Source of the DNA: Rhodocyclaceae bacterium | GTDB lineage: Bacteria; Pseudomonadota; Gammaproteobacteria; Burkholderiales; Rhodocyclaceae | Length of the DNA stretch: 7,448 nt | Direction of reading: 5' to 3' | Assembly (NCBI GenBank): GCA_018262875.1 | Contig: JADFDL010000079.1 | Span: 1-7,448 of the forward strand | In this document: in pieces, positions 1 through 5,882 of the stretch | Layout of the letters: each line of letters opens with the position of its first letter | Numbering within the stretch: position 1 is the first letter of the stretch | Notes under the pieces: model-generated | Database searches by the model: none | Told to the model about the DNA's origin: nothing | What the model saw: only the letters and a program-made list of their open reading frames with translations | Translations under genes and position numbers: made by a program

Positions 1-1
1 G

Positions 2-175
2 AAAGACGACCTCGCCAAATACCTCGAATGGCAGGAGCGCGTGATCGACCTCCTGATACCCCGACTCAAGGACACAGGGTCGCTCTGCTGGCAGGTAGGC
101 AACTTCGTCGATAATGGCCAGATCGCCCCCCTCGATATCGAATTTGCCCCCATCTGTACAAGATTGACCGGCTGA
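2..175 (+). pseudogene. DNA methyltransferase fragment (N6/N4-type), truncated at both ends
   Basis: This open frame enters from the left edge and reads 57 residues to a TGA at 173-175. Residues 1-51 (KDDLAKYLEWQERVIDLL..., then GSLCWQVGNFVDNGQIAPLDI..., ending FAPI) match the part of site-specific DNA methyltransferases (N6_N4_Mtase fold) after the catalytic DPPY-type motif. There a helix with 'YL.WQ..VI' is followed by 'G..CWQVGN.VDNG...PLDI...PI'. Family members continue with 'LRNRIIWHFGHG', which is absent: after base 154 the frame reads only CTRLTG and stops, and the next DNA codes for a serine recombinase in another frame. The enzyme would add a methyl group to adenine or cytosine as part of a restriction-modification system or as an orphan. 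The catalytic motif would lie left of the window. The fragment cannot be a working enzyme as it stands. The family is recognised from memory of its motifs; target specificity cannot be told. Confidence 0.72.
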
Positions 176-1242
176 CGCGCAGTCTCGGCGACTTCTCGCG
201 GCTGATCGAAGTCTTCGAGCGGCACAAGGTTTCGTTCGTGTCGGTGACCCAGCAGTTCAACACCACGACCAGCATGGGTCGGTTGATGTTGAACGTCCTG
301 CTGTCCTTCGCCCAGTTCGAGCGGGAAGTCACTGGCGAGCGCATCCGCGACAAAATCGCGGCCAGCAAGGCCAAGGGAATGTGGATGGGCGGTCATCCGC
401 CGCTGGGATATCGGGTGGAGGATCGGCGGCTGGTCGTGGTCGATGTCGAGGCCGATTTGGTCAAACGCATCTTCACCGATTTCGTGGCCTGCCTGTCGAC
501 CACCGATCTGGTGCGGCAACTGGCCGCCGACGGCAAGACCAACAAGCAGGGCAAACCCTTCAGCAAGCAGATGCTCTACAAACTGCTGCATAACCGCGTC
601 TATCGGGGCGAAATTCCCCACAAGGGACAGTTCTACCCTGGCGCACACGCGGTGATCGTCGATCAGGGATTGTGGGATACCGCTCACGCCATCTTGGCGC
701 AGAACAATCGCCAGCGCACCTCGGAAACCTGGCAGCGTCGTCAGCCAGAGGCCTTGCTGCTCGGCCTGTTCTACACCGCTGATGGCGAGAAGTATCAGCC
801 GGCCTTCACGAAGAAGTCGAACGGCAAACGCTATCGCTACTACGTTCCCAACCGCAAGGTGCGCTTCGGGGCCGATGCCAGCCCGGCAGGTCGGGTGCCG
901 GCGGAACCCATCGAGCAGATGGTGCTGACGCAAATCCACGCCGCGCTGATGTCGCCCGAGATGGTGCAGTCGGTGTGGAACGTGGCCCGGGAGAAATATC
1001 CGGGATTGACCGAGCCGGAGGTGGTGTTGCCATTGCGGCAGATGGGCCAGGTCTGGGCGCAATTATTCCCTGCCGAGCGCCAGCGCATCGTCCAGTTACT
1101 GGTGGATCGCGTAACGCTCCGGGAGGAAGGCATCGAGATCACCTGGCGGGATACCGGCTGGCTCACACTGGCTGGTGAGATGCGGCCTGGCACGATTGGG
1201 GCGGAATTACTGGAAATGGAACAGCAGGAGGCATTGGCATGA
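157..1242 (+). pseudogene. Large serine recombinase, 5'-truncated (catalytic serine lost)
   Basis: The frame is free of stops from 115, and recognisable recombinase sequence starts at 157 with YKIDRLTRSLGDFSRLIE, the second half of the resolvase catalytic domain. It continues with FVSVTQQFNTTTSMGRLMLN, LSFAQFEREVTGERIRDKI and GMWMGGHPPLGY. Then come the 'Recombinase' DNA-binding domain (about 420-650, including LLHNRVYRGEIPHKG), a ribbon-like segment with LLLGLFYTADG but without the zinc cysteines (about 750-900), and a C-terminal tail to the TGA at 1240-1242. Full-length relatives carry about 85 more N-terminal residues, including the nucleophilic serine in a 'YxRxST' context. That part is missing and replaced by methyltransferase DNA, so strand cleavage should be impossible. 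The first usable internal start is GTG at 238, with no ribosome binding site. No frameshift is seen after the junction, which suggests recent decay. The stop overlaps the next start codon as ATGA. Confidence 0.88.
1226..1230 (+). promoter_or_regulatory. Ribosome binding site of the HTH gene
   Basis: AGGAG lies 8 bases before the ATG at 1239, inside the last codons of the recombinase. It fixes the start of the small downstream gene and supports translation coupled to the recombinase through the ATGA overlap. Confidence 0.7.
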
Positions 1243-1658
1243 CACGGATCATTCAGACGGGCGCGGCGGTCCAACAGCCGGGGGCAAAACTGACGACGTT
1301 CATTCCGGTGCGCATCAAGCGGCACGGTGGGCGCAAAGTGGTGATCCCGGCAGCGGCCGGAGACAAAATGCCGGAGCACGACGCGCCGATCCTGACGGCG
1401 CTGTCCAAGGCGTTTCACTGGCAGCGCCTCATTGACGAGGGCATCGTCAAGAGCGGATCGGACATTGCGCGCCAGGAAGGACTCAATCAGAGCACCGTCA
1501 ATGAGTTGTTGCGACTGGCGTTGCTCTCGCCAGATGTGGTGCGCGGCATACTCGATGGGCATCAGCCGAAGACCTTAAGTTTGATCTGGCTGAAGAACAA
1601 TTTGCTGCCTCCGGATTGGGACGAGCAGCACGCGTTGTTTGATGAATTTGACACGTAG
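1239..1658 (+). CDS. Small HTH protein paired with the serine recombinase, function unknown
   Basis: The product has 139 residues. Its ATG overlaps the recombinase stop as ATGA and has AGGAG 8 bases upstream, so the two genes form a translationally coupled pair. Residues 18-40 are basic (FIPVRIKRHGGRKVVIP). Residues 52-105 include a likely helix-turn-helix (SGSDIARQEGLNQSTVNELLRLALLSPDVV, about 72-101) that resembles the DNA-binding helices of ParB/KorB-like proteins ('IA...GL.QSTV..LLRL..L'). A short acidic tail with WLKNNLLPPDWDEQHALF follows. I believe small proteins of this kind often follow large serine recombinases in proteobacterial elements, but I cannot name a characterised member. 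It could be a recombination directionality factor, a repressor of the element, or a target-site adaptor; these are inferences. The frame looks intact although its partner is broken. Transcription would need to come from the left, since no promoter is evident just upstream. Confidence 0.75.
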   Translation: MTRIIQTGAAVQQPGAKLTTFIPVRIKRHGGRKVVIPAAAGDKMPEHDAPILTALSKAFHWQRLIDEGIVKSGSDIARQEGLNQSTVNELLRLALLSPDVVRGILDGHQPKTLSLIWLKNNLLPPDWDEQHALFDEFDT

Positions 1659-1837
1659 AACGGGTTTGCAAGGTTTCTGGTCAGTGCAGTTGCCGCACAA
1701 CCATCGGCCTGAAACCCGCATGAAATCGAGGGGTCGAGCGTCGGCCAGCCACAGGTCAAATGGAGAAAAGAGAGGATTCTGGGTGCTGGCGGGCTGGAAA
1801 ACTCGGGAATTTCTGACTCGCCGACAACGCATCGTCT
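1659..1837. other. Spacer between the element remnant and ssrA, no gene recognised
   Basis: No convincing gene is seen here. An open frame on the plus strand (1639-1890) overlaps the HTH gene, runs through the hairpin and the ssrA terminator, and has no recognisable motif. No second copy of the tmRNA 3' end (the usual attachment-site duplication of islands inserted in ssrA) was found here or further left. Confidence 0.5.
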
Positions 1838-1868
1838 CCCGGAACCGCGCCAGTGCTGGCGCTCCGGG
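1838..1868. repeat. Strong inverted repeat beside the ssrA terminator
   Basis: CCCGGA, a 3-base bulge ACC, then GCGCCAG-TG-CTGGCGC, then TCCGGG: a hairpin of 7 inner and 6 outer base pairs. No T-run follows on either strand, so it is not a standard intrinsic terminator. It begins 3 bases from the ssrA terminator. It could be a REP-like palindrome, a recombinase or HTH-protein binding site, or the end of the mobile element; the sequence does not decide. Confidence 0.6.
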
Positions 1869-1871
1869 CAG

Positions 1872-1904
1872 AAAAAAGCCCGACCGATAAAGGTCAGGCT
1901 TTTT
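1872..1904 (-). terminator. Intrinsic terminator of ssrA
   Basis: On the minus strand the stem GCCTGACC/GGTCGGGC (8 pairs including one G-U) closes over a 6-base loop and is followed by a T-run. It starts 4 bases past the tmRNA 3' end. Read on the plus strand, the same position is a C-A mismatch, so the structure is optimised for minus-strand transcription, although it may also stop transcripts from the HTH gene. Confidence 0.85.
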
Positions 1905-1908
1905 AATT

Positions 1909-2269
1909 TGGTGGAGGCGGCGGGAATCGAACCCGCGTCCGCAAGCCCTCTACAGGCAGTACTACATGCTTAGCCTGGTTGTTTGATTTAACCCGGCATC
2001 CGCCAACCGGCAGGCTGATGCAAGGCGATCCGCTGGATTTTCGTGATCGGCCACGCGGCGAGGACGATCCTTAGCTGGTGTGAATGACTCTGCTGCCGCT
2101 TGCGCGGCCCGGCCCGTCAGCAAACCGGTGCAGAGCTAGCCGGTATTAAGCGGCTAGAGCGAAACGCTCGTCGTTGGCGTTTGTAGATTTCCAGATGGAT
2201 TTGCGAGGTAACTGGGCCTCGGCATGCACTACACTGCTTCGCAACCCACGTCGAAGCCAGGTCGCCCCC
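1909..2269 (-). ncRNA. ssrA: Transfer-messenger RNA (tmRNA)
   Basis: tmRNA rescues ribosomes stalled on broken mRNAs together with SmpB: it is charged with alanine, enters the A site and supplies a short message encoding a degradation tag. On the minus strand the RNA begins GGGGGCGACCTGGCTTCGAC (2269 downwards), the conserved tmRNA 5' end, and finishes with the T-arm GGTTCGATTCCCGCC and CGCCTCCACCA. The 7-pair acceptor stem contains the G3-U70 wobble used by alanyl-tRNA synthetase, and the CCA is encoded. The tag frame encodes ANDERFALAA and a TAA stop, typical of betaproteobacteria. The length of 361 bases is normal, and it is a one-piece rather than a permuted form. The gene follows the HAD phosphatase on the same strand with an 84-base gap and has its own terminator. 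It looks complete and functional. Confidence 0.97.
2146..2178 (-). other. tmRNA tag-peptide reading frame (ANDERFALAA)
   Basis: On the minus strand the codons from the resume codon GCC (2178-2176) are GCC AAC GAC GAG CGT TTC GCT, then CTA GCC GCT TAA. They give the 10-residue proteolysis tag ending in LAA, the signal read by ClpXP and related proteases. The frame has no start codon because translation resumes here on the stalled ribosome. Confidence 0.95.
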
Positions 2270-2340
2270 GGATTCGTTGTGATACGCAACTACCAATGGC
2301 GAAGACCATCGGATCGTTCCGAAGTTCCACCGACGAAACC

Positions 2341-2349
2341 ATTCTAGCA
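2341..2349 (-). promoter_or_regulatory. Candidate extended -10 promoter of ssrA
   Basis: TGCTAGAAT on the minus strand is an extended -10 element (TGn plus TAGAAT, 5 of 6 to consensus). Transcription would start near 2334 and give a precursor with about 65 bases of 5' leader, as expected for RNase-processed tmRNA. No good -35 is seen at normal spacing. The site lies just past the phosphatase stop codon. Confidence 0.5.
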
Positions 2350-2353
2350 TGCG

Positions 2354-3004
2354 CTATCGGAGCAGCCCGAAAACGTCCGCCGGTGACTGGATGATGATGT
2401 CGGCGCCCCATTCTTCAAGAGGCAGCCCGTCGCCCAGGTAGCCCCAGGCAGCGGCGATGGCACCCATGCCCGCGGCGCGGGCAGCCTGCATGTCGCGCAG
2501 GTCGTCGCCGACATACAAGCAGCGTGAGGCCTCGGTGCCGGTGAGGGTGCTGGCGAGCAGGAGCGGATCGGGCGCCGGCTTCGGGCGCGGCGAGGAATCT
2601 CCGCTGACGATGCAGGCGGCGCGTTGCGCCAGCCCCAGCGCTTCCATCAGCGGCAGGGTATAGCGACTGGTCTTGTTGGTGACGACGCCCCACTTGATGT
2701 TTTCCGCCTCCAGGCTTTCCAGCAGTTCCGAGACGCCTTCGAACAGCGTGGTGGCAACGCACAGCGAATCCCCGTAACAGGCGAGAAAGCGTTGATGGAG
2801 TTCAGCGTAACGGTCGTTCCCCGGCGCCAGATCGAAGCCGATGCCGAGCAGCCCGCGCACCCCTTTGGAGACATGCGGGCGGATTGTCTCGGCCGGCAGC
2901 GGGGCCTGTCCAGCCTCTCTGCGAAGCCGATTGAGCACTGAGCCGAGATCGGCGGCGGTGTCGGCCAGCGTGCCGTCGAGGTCGAACAGTACCGCTTCAA
3001 TCAT
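2354..3004 (-). CDS. HAD-family phosphatase, MupP/Gph type
   Basis: The protein has 216 residues and all four HAD motifs: FDLDGT with Asp8 (nucleophile) and Asp10; VVTNK with Thr109; Lys142 in RPKPAPDP; and [11 protein letters not shown] with Asp167/Asp168. A helical cap lies between motifs I and II. Annotation pipelines would call it phosphoglycolate phosphatase (gph), which clears 2-phosphoglycolate. However, its place directly after ubiG and segments such as [24 protein letters not shown] and WGADIII resemble MupP. That enzyme is the MurNAc-6-phosphate phosphatase of the anhydro-MurNAc recycling route in Pseudomonas, encoded next to ubiG. The two activities cannot be separated from sequence here. 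The ATG lies inside the end of ubiG (8-base overlap) without a clear Shine-Dalgarno sequence, so translation is probably coupled. The protein should be cytoplasmic. Family and start are confident; substrate is uncertain. Confidence 0.9.
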   Translation of the reverse strand: MIEAVLFDLDGTLADTAADLGSVLNRLRREAGQAPLPAETIRPHVSKGVRGLLGIGFDLAPGNDRYAELHQRFLACYGDSLCVATTLFEGVSELLESLEAENIKWGVVTNKTSRYTLPLMEALGLAQRAACIVSGDSSPRPKPAPDPLLLASTLTGTEASRCLYVGDDLRDMQAARAAGMGAIAAAWGYLGDGLPLEEWGADIIIQSPADVFGLLR

Positions 3005-3704
3005 TTCTGGCGGTGCGCATCAGGTAATTGACATCGGTGTCCGCGCCGAGCGCGTAGGCCTTGCCGAAGGGGTTGTAGGTCATGCCGATGACCTCGTCCA
3101 CCGCCAGGCCGGCTTCACGGCAGTAGCGGGCGAGTTCGGCCGGGCGGATGAATCGGGCGTAGTCGTGCGTGCCGCGCGGCAGCAGGTTGAGCACGTATTC
3201 TGCGCCGACGATGGCGAAGAGATAGGACTTCGGGTTGCGGTTGATGGTGGAGAAGAAAACCATGCCGCCCGGACGGACGAGCTGCGCACAGGCGCGCACC
3301 GTGCTGGCGGGGGCGGGCACGTGTTCGAGCATTTCGAGGCAGGTGACAACGTCGAATGTACCCGGCATTTCAGCGGCCAGATCCTCGGCCGAGATCTTAC
3401 GGTAGTCAACCTTCCGGCCGGTTTCCAGCAGATGCAATTTTGCGACGGACAGCGCCTTGTCGGAGAGATCGATGCCGGTCACCACGGCGCCACACGCCGC
3501 CATGGATTCGGCCAGGATGCCGCCGCCGCAGCCGACGTCCAGCACCTGCTTTCCGGCCAGGCCGACGGCCCGGTCGATCCAGTTGAGGCGCAGCGGGTTG
3601 ATGTCGTGCAGCGGTTTGAACTCGGATTCGGGATCCCACCAGCGGTGGGCCAGTTCGCTGAACTTGTCGAGTTCCGCCTGATCGGCGTTATGGCTTGCGG
3701 TCAT
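2997..3704 (-). CDS. ubiG: Ubiquinone biosynthesis O-methyltransferase UbiG
   Basis: UbiG performs both SAM-dependent O-methylations of the ubiquinone head group and releases S-adenosylhomocysteine. The 235-residue protein opens with the family signature [20 protein letters not shown] (13-32), then NPLRLNWI. The SAM motif VLDVGCGGG is at 54-62, the acidic ribose-binding residue in VTGIDLS at 75-81, the family motif [14 protein letters not shown] at 117-130, and [27 protein letters not shown] at 146-172. Length and composition are normal, with no missing motif. The start ATG has only a weak AAAGAAA upstream. The terminator of the preceding ompA-like gene ends 22 bases before the start, so no separate promoter fits between them. 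The HAD phosphatase gene begins inside its last codons. Together with the upstream deaminase this suggests handling of SAM by-products, which is inference. Confidence 0.96.
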   Translation of the reverse strand: MTASHNADQAELDKFSELAHRWWDPESEFKPLHDINPLRLNWIDRAVGLAGKQVLDVGCGGGILAESMAACGAVVTGIDLSDKALSVAKLHLLETGRKVDYRKISAEDLAAEMPGTFDVVTCLEMLEHVPAPASTVRACAQLVRPGGMVFFSTINRNPKSYLFAIVGAEYVLNLLPRGTHDYARFIRPAELARYCREAGLAVDEVIGMTYNPFGKAYALGADTDVNYLMRTARND

Positions 3705-3726
3705 TGTTTTCTTTGCTTGCTTGAAT

Positions 3727-3757
3727 AAAAAAAGCCCTGCTTGCGCAGGGCTTTTTT
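3727..3757 (-). terminator. Intrinsic terminator after ompA1, close to the ubiG start
   Basis: The stem GCCCTGC/GCAGGGC (7 perfect pairs) closes over a 4-base loop and is flanked by A and T runs on both sides, so it can act in both directions. It lies 16 bases past the ompA1 stop, and only 22 bases separate it from the ubiG ATG. It may let a fraction of transcripts read through into ubiG. Confidence 0.92.
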
Positions 3758-3773
3758 ACGACGATTTGCCGGA

Positions 3774-4406
3774 CTACTTAGTGCCGATGACCTCGATCTC
3801 CACGCGGCGATCGGGCTGCAGGCACTCGATGAGTTTTTTCGACTTCGCCTCGGACTTGCCGCATTTGTCGCCGGTGACGGGCTGCTTCTCGCCCTTGCCC
3901 TCGGTGTAGACGCGGTTCGGCTCGACGCCTTTACCGACCAGGTAGGCCTTGACGGCTTCGGCACGCTTCTCCGACAGTTTCTGGTTGTACTTGTCGGAAC
4001 CGACGCGGTCGGTGTGGCCGACGGCGATGATGACTTCCAGCTTCATGTCCTTCAGCTTGCCGGTGACGTCGTCCAGCTTGGCCTTGCCTTCGTTGCGCAG
4101 GACCGCCTTGTCGAAGTCGAACAGGGCGTCGGCAGCCAAGGTCACCTTTTGCGCGGCGGGTTTCGGCGTGGGGCCAGGCGCGGTTGCAGCCGGCTCAGCC
4201 TTTTTCACCAGTTCCGGATCGCACTCGGCGATGGCCATGGCGGGCGTCCAGCGGGTGGTCTTCCAGCACAGGCCGAAACCGCTCTTGGCAACCACGCCAC
4301 GCGTGTCGAACAGGTAACCGTCGTTATTCGGCACTTGAGCAAGCGCGACGGAAGCGCTCATTCCAAGGGTCGCCAGCAGCGTAATCTTCGAAATATGTTT
4401 GTTCAT
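3774..4406 (-). CDS. OmpA-family peptidoglycan-binding protein (copy 1)
   Basis: This 210-residue exported protein has a signal peptide (1-23, cut after ALA, no lipobox cysteine) and a short N-terminal module, QVPNNDGYLFDTRG...GLCWKTTRWTPAMAIAECDP (24-64), with Cys47 and Cys62. A Pro/Ala-rich linker (about 68-86) leads to an OmpA C-terminal domain (88-207). That domain keeps the peptidoglycan (diaminopimelate)-binding pair, Asp133 in VGHTDRVGS and Arg148 in LSEKRAEAV. It also has a Cys182/Cys195 pair placed like the disulfide of E. coli OmpA and ends PDRRVEIEV. No 8-strand beta-barrel is present, so it should be periplasmic or envelope-associated rather than a porin. The ATG has a purine-rich GAGGGGG upstream. 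It lies between the deaminase and ubiG on the same strand and has its own terminator. A paralogue flanks the other side of the deaminase. 'ompA' is a family name; its exact role is unknown. Confidence 0.93.
   Translation of the reverse strand: MNKHISKITLLATLGMSASVALAQVPNNDGYLFDTRGVVAKSGFGLCWKTTRWTPAMAIAECDPELVKKAEPAATAPGPTPKPAAQKVTLAADALFDFDKAVLRNEGKAKLDDVTGKLKDMKLEVIIAVGHTDRVGSDKYNQKLSEKRAEAVKAYLVGKGVEPNRVYTEGKGEKQPVTGDKCGKSEAKSKKLIECLQPDRRVEIEVIGTK
4216..4332. repeat. N-terminal module repeat, copy in ompA1
   Basis: This stretch matches 6343-6459 with about ten differences in 117 bases, including a perfect run of 47 bases (4243-4289 against 6370-6416). It encodes the cysteine-containing N-terminal module of the OmpA-like protein. 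The two genes are much less alike elsewhere. Confidence 0.85.
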
Positions 4407-4512
4407 GTTCCCCCTCGTTGCGGTGCGAAATGGATTGGATTAATCGGCCAAAAAACCAACGCAGTTATTAAAAACACGTTTGTTCCGGCCGAATACGTTT
4501 GGCCTTGCCGGA
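4407..4512 (-). promoter_or_regulatory. ompA1 leader with weak promoter and possible deaminase terminator
   Basis: This 106-base AT-richer gap should hold the ompA1 promoter. On the minus strand TAATAA (near 4465-4470), 17 bases after TTCGGC, is the best pair but a weak match. An imperfect inverted repeat TCCGGC/GCCGGA (4484-4512) directly follows the deaminase stop, with a T-run several bases later, and might end that transcript. Both are low-confidence readings. Confidence 0.3.
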
Positions 4513-5829
4513 TCAAGCGGTTAATTTATTCTGCCACAAATTGACGGTATCAAGCAATCGGCTTGTGTCGCATCCCCGCAACAGGCCATTTTGGACCTGC
4601 GGAGCGCCATTTACCCAGACATGGCTGACATGCTCCCTGCCGGCGGCATAGACCAGGTGGGAGGCCGGATCGAAACAGGGGCGTGTTTCAAGGGCATCGA
4701 GCCGGATTGCACACAGGTCGGCGGCCTTGCCGGGCTTGATCGAGCCGATCCGGTCTTCCATGCCCAGCGCGGCGGCGCCATTCAGGGTGGCCATGCGCAG
4801 TAGTTCATGTGCGTTCAGGACGGCGGCATCTCCAGAGGTGACTTTGGCCAGGAGCCCGGCGTGGCGCATTTCCTGGAAGAGGTCGAGGCGGTTGTTGCTG
4901 GCTGCGCCATCCGTGCCGAGGCCGATTCGAACCCCCCGCTTCGCCAGCCGGGCCGTCGGGGCGGCGCCGCTGGCAAGCTTCATGTTCGAGGTTGGGCAAT
5001 GCGCCACGGCGCAGTTGTTTTCGCCCAGCAGGGCAATTTCGCGCTCGTCGAGGTGCACGGCATGCACCCCGATCAGGCCCGGGCCGAGCAGGCCCAGCCG
5101 GTGCAGTCGATCGAGCGGACGGACGCCGTGCCGGGCCAGACTTTGTTCGACCTCTCCGGACGTCTCGTGCACATGGATGTGGATCGGCAGATCGAGCTGG
5201 GCGGAGAGGGTGGCGATGCGCTCGAAGGTCCTGTCCGCCACCGTGTAGGGCGCATGCGGCGCCATGCAGAACGAGATCAGCGGGTCGCCGCGCAGGCGGT
5301 CCCGGGCGGCCAGTCCCTTGCTGAGGTAGTCGTCGGCATCCGTGGCATAGGCGGTGGGGAATTCGACGACGACCATGCCGAGCACGGCGCGCATGCCGAG
5401 ACTGTGCGCCGCTTCCGCCGCCGCCTCGGGGAAGAAGTACATGTCGTTGAAGCAGGTGATGCCGCCGCGCAGCATCTCGGCGCAGGCGAGCAGCGTGCCG
5501 TCGCGCACGAAGGCGGCGGAGACGTGCCTGGCTTCGGCCGGCCAGATGCGCGTCTTCAGCCAGTCCATCAGCGGCAGGTCGTCGGCGATGCCGCGCAGCA
5601 GCGCCATGGCGGCATGGGTGTGCAGGTTGACCAGGCCCGGGATCAGCACCTGCTGCGGCAGGGTGATTCGTTGGGCCGGATGATAGCGGCCTTGCGCGTC
5701 CCTCGAAGGAAGGACGTCGATGATCTTTCCGGCCGAAACTGCCACGGCGTGGTCTTCGAGCACCACGCCTTGCGGTTCGACCGGTATGAGCCAGCGCGGC
5801 TCGATCAGCAGGTCTATCGGTTGGGACAT
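4513..5829 (-). CDS. Amidohydrolase, methylthioadenosine/S-adenosylhomocysteine deaminase type
   Basis: The 438-residue protein belongs to the TRZ/ATZ (COG0402) branch of metal-dependent amidohydrolases. Related enzymes deaminate 5'-methylthioadenosine or S-adenosylhomocysteine to the inosine derivative and ammonia. An N-terminal beta-strand segment (IDLLIEPRWLIPVEPQGVVL) precedes the metal motif NLHTHAAM (His70, His72). Then come RGIADDLPLMDWL, MAPHAPYT (His192), IHIHVHET (His219, Glu222), GVHAVHLD (His256) and GLGTDGAASNN (Asp307), so every expected metal and catalytic residue is present. The open frame runs back into ompA2, but the family N-terminus fits the ATG at 5829. It lies 4 bases after the T-run of the ompA2 terminator, and the only Shine-Dalgarno-like GGGG is in that terminator's stem. 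The resemblance to P. aeruginosa PA3170 (methylthioadenosine deaminase, also next to ubiG) favours MTA/SAH as substrate. Other aminopurine or triazine substrates cannot be excluded. Cytoplasmic. Confidence 0.9.
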   Translation of the reverse strand: MSQPIDLLIEPRWLIPVEPQGVVLEDHAVAVSAGKIIDVLPSRDAQGRYHPAQRITLPQQVLIPGLVNLHTHAAMALLRGIADDLPLMDWLKTRIWPAEARHVSAAFVRDGTLLACAEMLRGGITCFNDMYFFPEAAAEAAHSLGMRAVLGMVVVEFPTAYATDADDYLSKGLAARDRLRGDPLISFCMAPHAPYTVADRTFERIATLSAQLDLPIHIHVHETSGEVEQSLARHGVRPLDRLHRLGLLGPGLIGVHAVHLDEREIALLGENNCAVAHCPTSNMKLASGAAPTARLAKRGVRIGLGTDGAASNNRLDLFQEMRHAGLLAKVTSGDAAVLNAHELLRMATLNGAAALGMEDRIGSIKPGKAADLCAIRLDALETRPCFDPASHLVYAAGREHVSHVWVNGAPQVQNGLLRGCDTSRLLDTVNLWQNKLTA

Positions 5830-5833
5830 GCGT

Positions 5834-5867
5834 AAAAAAACCCCGCCAATGGAAGGGCGGGGTTTTT
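5834..5867 (-). terminator. Intrinsic terminator after ompA2, abutting the deaminase start
   Basis: The stem CCCCGCC/GGCGGGG (7 perfect GC pairs) has an 8-base loop, seven Ts on the minus strand and five on the plus strand. It begins 15 bases past the ompA2 stop. Its T-run ends 4 bases before the deaminase ATG, so the structure overlaps that gene's translation start region. Confidence 0.92.
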
Positions 5868-5882
5868 GTTTGCGGGACCGGC

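Noticed and set aside
1..1658. A complete restriction-modification or phage-defence system on the left
   Set aside because: Only a methyltransferase fragment, a broken recombinase and one HTH protein are present; no nuclease or other effector is visible in the window.
1639..1890. 83-codon plus-strand frame after the HTH gene
   Set aside because: It begins inside the HTH gene and runs through the hairpin and the ssrA terminator; basic, low-information sequence and no ribosome binding site.
1909..1985. tRNA-like sequence with T-arm and CCA end on the minus strand
   Set aside because: It is the 3' tRNA-like half of tmRNA; the matching 5' half, the G3-U70 acceptor stem and the tag frame are all present at the right distance.
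2841..3728. Long plus-strand open frame opposite ubiG and the phosphatase (295 codons)
   Set aside because: High GC shadow frame; no motif, no ribosome binding site, and it covers two well-supported genes on the other strand. The same holds for the plus-strand frames opposite the OmpA and deaminase genes.
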